From Ignavibacteriaceae bacterium (lineage in GTDB: Bacteria > Bacteroidota > Ignavibacteria > Ignavibacteriales > Ignavibacteriaceae): a stretch of 7,968 nucleotides of DNA. Each line of letters opens with the position of its first letter. Positions within the stretch are counted from its first letter, which is position 1. Positions 6,241 to 7,968 of the stretch are shown here, piece after piece. The notes under the pieces were generated by a model, which was not told the DNA's origin, ran no database searches, and worked only from the letters and a program-made list of their open reading frames with translations. Location of the stretch: positions 1-7,968 of the forward strand of contig JALHTS010000500.1 of NCBI GenBank assembly GCA_022865965.1, written 5' to 3'. The translations under genes and the position numbers were made by a program.

Positions 6241-6711
6241 ATGATAACAAAAAACGATATTGAAAAAATTCAAGAAGCTTGGGGAAACGGATTGGTGAAA
6301 ATCGGCTCACTAAAAAATGACAGAGTTGCTTGTGAAAGAGCTACTGAGGATTTTCTTGATAATTTGTATGCCTTTGACAAAGGTGAGGTTTTATTTAAAC
6401 CAACCTTAGCTTCCGTAATTCAATTTAGATTCGATAAAATAGCTGCTAAATCATATTTTATTGGTGGGAACCATGACTATCCGGAAGACGGAGGTTTTGC
6501 ATTAAATCCCTGGATTGAAACTCATTTTGAAAATGCCGGATTTATTTTTGAGGAGAGTAGAGCAATCGCAATGGGAAATTATTTTTTAACCGATCTAAAA
6601 GGAGAAAAAGCTAAAATAGAATATACTTTGGGTTTCGTAAAGGATGTATCAGGTAAGTTAAAAATCAACCTGCATCATTCATCATTACCATATAAATTTT
6701 CAAAAAAATAA
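6241..6711 (+). CDS. NTF2-like (SnoaL/CaMKII-association-like fold) protein, uncharacterised
   Basis: The 156-residue protein has no signal peptide or membrane segment and is probably cytoplasmic. Its pattern matches a family I recognise from memory: an N-terminal helix with WGNGLVKIG, LYAFDKGEVLFKPT, then YFIGGNHDYPEDGGFALNPW, FENAGF, AIAMGNYFLTD, and a closing KINLHHSSLPY. The final strand ending in two histidines recalls NTF2-like domains such as the CaMKII association domain. Homologues are often labelled phosphoribosyl-AMP cyclohydrolase in databases. I see none of the HisI signatures, so that label is probably wrong, and no enzyme activity can be assigned. An in-frame stop at 6226 rules out a longer N-terminus. 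There is no Shine-Dalgarno. It is a lone plus-strand gene between two minus-strand genes, facing aspA, with repeat copy 2 in the gap. Fold assignment is fair, function unknown. Confidence 0.75.
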   Translation: MITKNDIEKIQEAWGNGLVKIGSLKNDRVACERATEDFLDNLYAFDKGEVLFKPTLASVIQFRFDKIAAKSYFIGGNHDYPEDGGFALNPWIETHFENAGFIFEESRAIAMGNYFLTDLKGEKAKIEYTLGFVKDVSGKLKINLHHSSLPYKFSKK

Positions 6712-6721
6712 TCATTAAAGA

Positions 6722-6792
6722 AATAGAACACGAATTTAAAGTGATTTTAATCCGTGAAAATCCGTCCAATCCGTGTGATCCGTGTTCTATTG
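6722..6792 (+). repeat. Intergenic ATCCGTG tandem repeat, copy 2, with inverted end arm
   Basis: Four ATCCGT units begin at 6750, 6760, 6769 and 6778 (period 10, 9, 9); the second ends in C instead of G. The last unit and following bases, ATCCGTGTTCTATTGT, are identical to copy 1 (3951-3966). On the left, AATAGAACACG at 6722-6732 is the exact reverse complement of CGTGTTCTATT at 6781-6791; after one mismatch two more bases pair. The arms enclose 48 bases. Copy 1 has no such left arm. The element lies 10 bases after the NTF2-like stop and 8 bases after the aspA stop, so it spans the whole gap between converging genes. Confidence 0.85.
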
Positions 6793-6800
6793 TGTTTTCT
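6722..6800. terminator. Possible bidirectional terminator formed by the inverted arms of repeat copy 2
   Basis: Two genes converge here and both need an end signal. The 11-base inverted arms could form a stem in either transcript. Each is followed by a U-rich tract: TGTTTTCTTATTTT on the plus strand, and on the minus strand TTTAATGATTATTTTTTT. The 48-base loop is long for an intrinsic terminator and the stem is only moderately G/C-rich, so this is a guess from position and symmetry. Confidence 0.35.
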
Positions 6801-7968
6801 TATTTTGGTTTAATCATATTCTCCGGTTTCAACAATTCATCAAGCTCAGATTTAGACAATAATTTTTTCTCAAGCACCAATTCATAAACACCGCGGTTTG
6901 TCTCAAGTGCTTCCTTTGCAAGCCGTGTTGATGTTTCATATCCGAGTACAGGATTAAGAGCAGTTACAATTCCGATACTGCCCTCAACAAGTGCTCTGCA
7001 TCGTTCCTCATTTGCTGTAATTCCGTCAATACATTTTTGCTTAAGTGTCATCATTCCGTTCTTCAACATTTCAATGGATTCAAAAAGACTTTCGACAATT
7101 ACTGGTTCAAAAACATTTAACTGAAGCTGTCCGCCTTCTGCCGCAAGTGTTACAACAAGATCATTACCTATGACTTTAAATGCAATCTGATTAACAACTT
7201 CCGGAATAACAGGATTAACTTTTCCCGGCATTATTGATGAACCCGGCTGCATCGGTGGAAGATTAATTTCATTTATTCCTGTTCTCGGTCCGGATGAAAG
7301 CAGACGCAGATCATTACAAATTTTGGAGATCTTAACAGCAAGTCTTTTTACAGCTGATGAATACATGACAAAAGCACCTGTATCCTGTGTGGCTTCAACT
7401 AGATTTTCTGCAAGAACTATATCCATCTTAGTAACGTCTTTTAAATGAGCAACACATTTTTCACTGTATTGCGGATGAGAATTTATCCCCGTTCCTATAG
7501 CAGTTGCACCCATATTTACTTCGAGGAACAGTTTTGCGTTTTGTTCAAGCCGCTGAACTTCTTCACCTAATGTTACTGCATAAGCTTCAAACTCCTGTCC
7601 GAGTGTCATCGGAACAGCATCCTGCAATTGTGTTCTTCCCATCTTAATAATTTGAGAGAATTCTTTTCCTTTATTGTGGAAAGACTGAATCAACTCCTTC
7701 AGTACTTCAATCAGTTTTTCATTAGCAAGAATCAACGCAATTTTAACAGAAGTCGGATAGACATCATTTGTCGATTGAGAAAGATTAACGTGATTATTCG
7801 GATGACAATATTTGTATTCACCTTTTTCATAACCGAGAATTTCAAGAGCGCGGTTTGCAATTACTTCATTTGCATTCATATTGGTTGATGTCCCGGCTCC
7901 GCCCTGAATCATATCTACAACAAAATGAGTGTGTAGCTTTCCATTTATTATTTCTGTACAAGCCTGAA
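6800..7968 (-). CDS. aspA: Aspartate ammonia-lyase (aspartase), N-terminus cut by window edge
   Basis: The enzyme reversibly converts L-aspartate to fumarate and ammonia in the cytoplasm, as a homotetramer of the fumarase/aspartase superfamily. The frame is open to the right edge and gives 388 residues plus stop; the ATG at 7912 is internal, since conserved sequence (NGKLHTHFVVDM) continues upstream. About 80 N-terminal residues are missing if it resembles E. coli AspA. Conserved blocks are QGGAGTSTNMN, HVNLSQSTNDVYPT, KMGRTQLQDAVPMTLGQEF (around 7645-7590), and the catalytic loop signature GSSIMPGKVNP (7243-7211). Aspartase is preferred over class II fumarase because the substrate-site block reads RTQLQDA, where FumC has RTHLQDA, and because the surrounding residues follow E. 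coli AspA closely. It ends at ENMIKPK, about a dozen residues short of E. coli AspA. Repeat copy 2 begins 8 bases beyond the stop. Confidence 0.88.
   Translation of the reverse strand, partial: QACTEIINGKLHTHFVVDMIQGGAGTSTNMNANEVIANRALEILGYEKGEYKYCHPNNHVNLSQSTNDVYPTSVKIALILANEKLIEVLKELIQSFHNKGKEFSQIIKMGRTQLQDAVPMTLGQEFEAYAVTLGEEVQRLEQNAKLFLEVNMGATAIGTGINSHPQYSEKCVAHLKDVTKMDIVLAENLVEATQDTGAFVMYSSAVKRLAVKISKICNDLRLLSSGPRTGINEINLPPMQPGSSIMPGKVNPVIPEVVNQIAFKVIGNDLVVTLAAEGGQLQLNVFEPVIVESLFESIEMLKNGMMTLKQKCIDGITANEERCRALVEGSIGIVTALNPVLGYETSTRLAKEALETNRGVYELVLEKKLLSKSELDELLKPENMIKPK

Noticed and set aside
7628..7888. Plus-strand open frame of 86 codons
   Set aside because: It is antisense to conserved aspartase blocks and its translation has no recognisable pattern.
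7910..7912. ATG at 7912 as the start of the aspartase gene
   Set aside because: The frame remains open to the window edge and the upstream residues match aspartase (NGKLHTHFVVDM before the QGGAG block), so this Met is internal.
6800..7968. Class II fumarase (fumC) instead of aspartase
   Set aside because: The substrate-site block reads RTQLQDA, with Gln where fumarases have His, and the flanking sequence follows E. coli AspA.

Overview
The window is a 7,968-base, AT-rich stretch of bacterial chromosome carrying ordinary metabolic and housekeeping genes, with short intergenic gaps and no tRNA, rRNA, CRISPR, phage or transposase genes. Most starts lack a clear Shine-Dalgarno. Together with the gene content (ADP-forming acyl-CoA synthetase, Tat-like S66 peptidase, aspartase), this suggests the Bacteroidota/Ignavibacteriota/Chlorobiota (FCB) group. 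That placement is an inference from style, not proven by a marker.

Layout. At 1-1708 (minus) a small lipoprotein gene runs directly into priA, the replication-restart helicase; the junction is TAA immediately followed by ATG, and priA is cut by the left edge. Diverging from it at 1795-2805 (plus) is a two-helix potassium-channel-type protein with a cytoplasmic RCK (TrkA-N/TrkA-C) module. It faces, tail to tail with 5 bases between, an exported S66 LD-carboxypeptidase homologue (2811-3863, minus). At 3982-6039 (minus) lies a fused alpha-beta NDP-forming acyl-CoA synthetase with its catalytic Glu and both His residues in place. A small NTF2-like protein (6241-6711, plus) follows. The window ends in aspartate ammonia-lyase (6800 to the right edge, minus), cut at its N-terminus.

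The genes do not form one pathway. Aspartase (aspartate to fumarate plus ammonia) and the acyl-CoA synthetase (acyl-CoA plus ADP to acid plus ATP) would both fit amino-acid fermentation or anaerobic energy metabolism. They are separated by another gene on the opposite strand and need not be co-regulated.

The most unusual content is non-coding or fine-scale. (a) Two intergenic copies of an ATCCGTG tandem element (3914-3965 and 6722-6792) share the same 16-base end, and each sits just after the stop codon of a minus-strand gene. The second copy also carries an inverted 11-base arm, making it a stem-loop or MITE-like unit. (b) The channel has a non-canonical selectivity filter (TTGFQE). (c) The channel gene holds an AGGAG motif 7 bases before an internal in-frame ATG at Met105, close to where the archaeal channel MthK has its known internal start at Met107. 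I found no evidence of a wholly new multi-gene system.
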